64,000 nucleotides of DNA from NCBI RefSeq assembly GCF_030758455.1, contig NZ_CP132353.1, forward strand, positions 1,116,001 to 1,180,000, in the 5' to 3' direction. The DNA comes from Erwinia pyri. GTDB lineage: Bacteria > Pseudomonadota > Gammaproteobacteria > Enterobacterales > Enterobacteriaceae. The notes under the pieces were generated by a model that saw only the letters and a program-made list of their open reading frames with translations, searched no databases and had not been told where the DNA came from. Made by a program: the position numbers and the translations under genes. Within the stretch, counting starts at the first letter, position 1. Every line of letters starts with the position of its first letter. Shown one piece after another: positions 63,193 through 64,000 of this stretch.

Positions 63193-63332
63193 CCGGCACC
63201 AGCATCCCCCTTTGATGCGGGCTGGTTCAGCTCTGGCTCCTTCCCGCAGAGTCAACTCTGTAACCTTCGCTTTAGGTGCGCTAATCAATCAGTGCTACAC
63301 TAAAAAACTTCGTTCTGAACAAACGTATTTCT

Positions 63333-63998
63333 ATGACAATTCCAGCATTTAAACGCGCAAAGCTTGAACTACCACAGGGGGCTGATAAGCTTCTGCTCCA
63401 CTCCTGCTGTGCCCCCTGTTCCGGTGAAGTCATGGAGGCGATCCAGGCTTCAGGTATCGATTACACCATTTTTTTCTACAATCCCAATATTCACCCTCAC
63501 AAGGAATATCTCATCCGCAAGGAGGAGAACATCCGCTTTGCTGACAAGCAGGGGATCCCTTTTATTGATGCGGATTATGACACTGACAACTGGTTCGCCA
63601 GGGCGAAAGGGATGGAGTGGGAACCGGAGCGCGGAGTACGCTGCACCATGTGTTTCGATATGCGCTTTGAGCGCACCGCTCTCTATGCCGCTGAGCATGG
63701 CTTCAGCGTGATCAGCAGTTCTCTTGGGATCTCCCGCTGGAAAGATATGCAGCAGATTAACGATTGTGGCGCGCGGGCCGCCAGCCACTATCCCGGCATG
63801 GTTTACTGGGATTACAACTGGCGCAAGCAGGGCGGCGCATCACGCATGATTGAGATCAGTAAGCGTGAGCAATTTTATCAGCAGGAGTATTGCGGATGCG
63901 TTTATTCACTGCGTGACAGCAATAAACATCGTAAATCCCAGGGCAGGCCGCTGATAAAATTGGGCAAGGTATTCTACGGAAAAGAGAATACAGAGTAA
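63333..63998 (+). CDS. queH: epoxyqueuosine reductase QueH
   Basis: 221 residues of the QueH (former DUF208) family. Conserved cysteines are in [11 protein letters not shown] (adjacent Cys pair near residue 25), [10 protein letters not shown] and EYCGC. The enzyme reduces epoxyqueuosine to queuosine in tRNA, the last step of the pathway. E. coli does this with the unrelated QueG. The ribosome site is weak. The gene sits where E. coli has glrK directly after glmY. Confidence 0.93.
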   Translation: MTIPAFKRAKLELPQGADKLLLHSCCAPCSGEVMEAIQASGIDYTIFFYNPNIHPHKEYLIRKEENIRFADKQGIPFIDADYDTDNWFARAKGMEWEPERGVRCTMCFDMRFERTALYAAEHGFSVISSSLGISRWKDMQQINDCGARAASHYPGMVYWDYNWRKQGGASRMIEISKREQFYQQEYCGCVYSLRDSNKHRKSQGRPLIKLGKVFYGKENTE

Positions 63999-64000
63999 CA

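Overview
The window is chromosomal DNA from an enterobacterium, most likely Erwiniaceae (Pantoea/Erwinia-like). Protein sequences and gene order closely follow the Escherichia coli blocks trxC-yfiF, emrRAB, proVWX, nrdHIEF-ygaM-ygaC, smpB-ratAB-bamE-recN-nadK-grpE and rpoE-rseABC-lepAB-rnc-era-recO-pdxJ-acpS, up to purL-glmY. The tmRNA tag reads ANDENYALAA. Genus-level placement is inference.

Layout. 1-5.6 kb: tapT (cut by the left edge), trxC, yfiF and the emrRAB drug-efflux operon. 6.2-11.1 kb: an MFS exporter at the ygaY position and the osmoprotectant importer proVWX. 11.4-16.3 kb: class Ib ribonucleotide reductase nrdHIEF behind two NrdR boxes, then ygaM and ygaC. 16.4-18.8 kb: S-methylmethionine salvage mmuPM behind a MetJ operator. 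18.9-22.6 kb: a lipoprotein, speG, tsx with CRP-like sites, a DUF333 lipoprotein and a RIO kinase.

22.7-33.2 kb is the accessory region. It lies between the core genes and ssrA (tmRNA, minus strand). Four copies of the sequence just downstream of ssrA, including its terminator, sit near 22.7, 26.5, 27.95 and 33.15 kb and divide it into three segments. Segment one has an SDR enzyme, a divergent AraC regulator and a PAS-GGDEF cyclase. Segment two has an unknown two-gene module. Segment three has an AT-rich ATPase-HNH nuclease pair that looks like a Septu (PtuAB) anti-phage system, flanked by 26-bp inverted repeats, plus a frameshifted RibD-type deaminase, a broken P4-type primase and P4-like iterons. 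I see no integrase in the region.

33.2-64 kb is core: ssrA/smpB (ribosome rescue), ratAB, bamE, recN (three LexA-like boxes), nadK, grpE (sigma-32 promoter), ung, grcA (two FNR-like sites 53 bp apart), srmB, trmN, nadB, the sigma-E operon with its own sigma-E promoter and a coupled leader ORF, lepA, lepB-rnc-era-recO-pdxJ-acpS, yfhL, an RpiR regulator, pgpC, tadA, mltF and purL (PurR box). After purL comes a GlmY-type small RNA with a sigma-54 promoter and GlrR-like sites, then queH, which E. coli lacks.

All functional calls come from reading the sequence and recalling family members. No searches were run.
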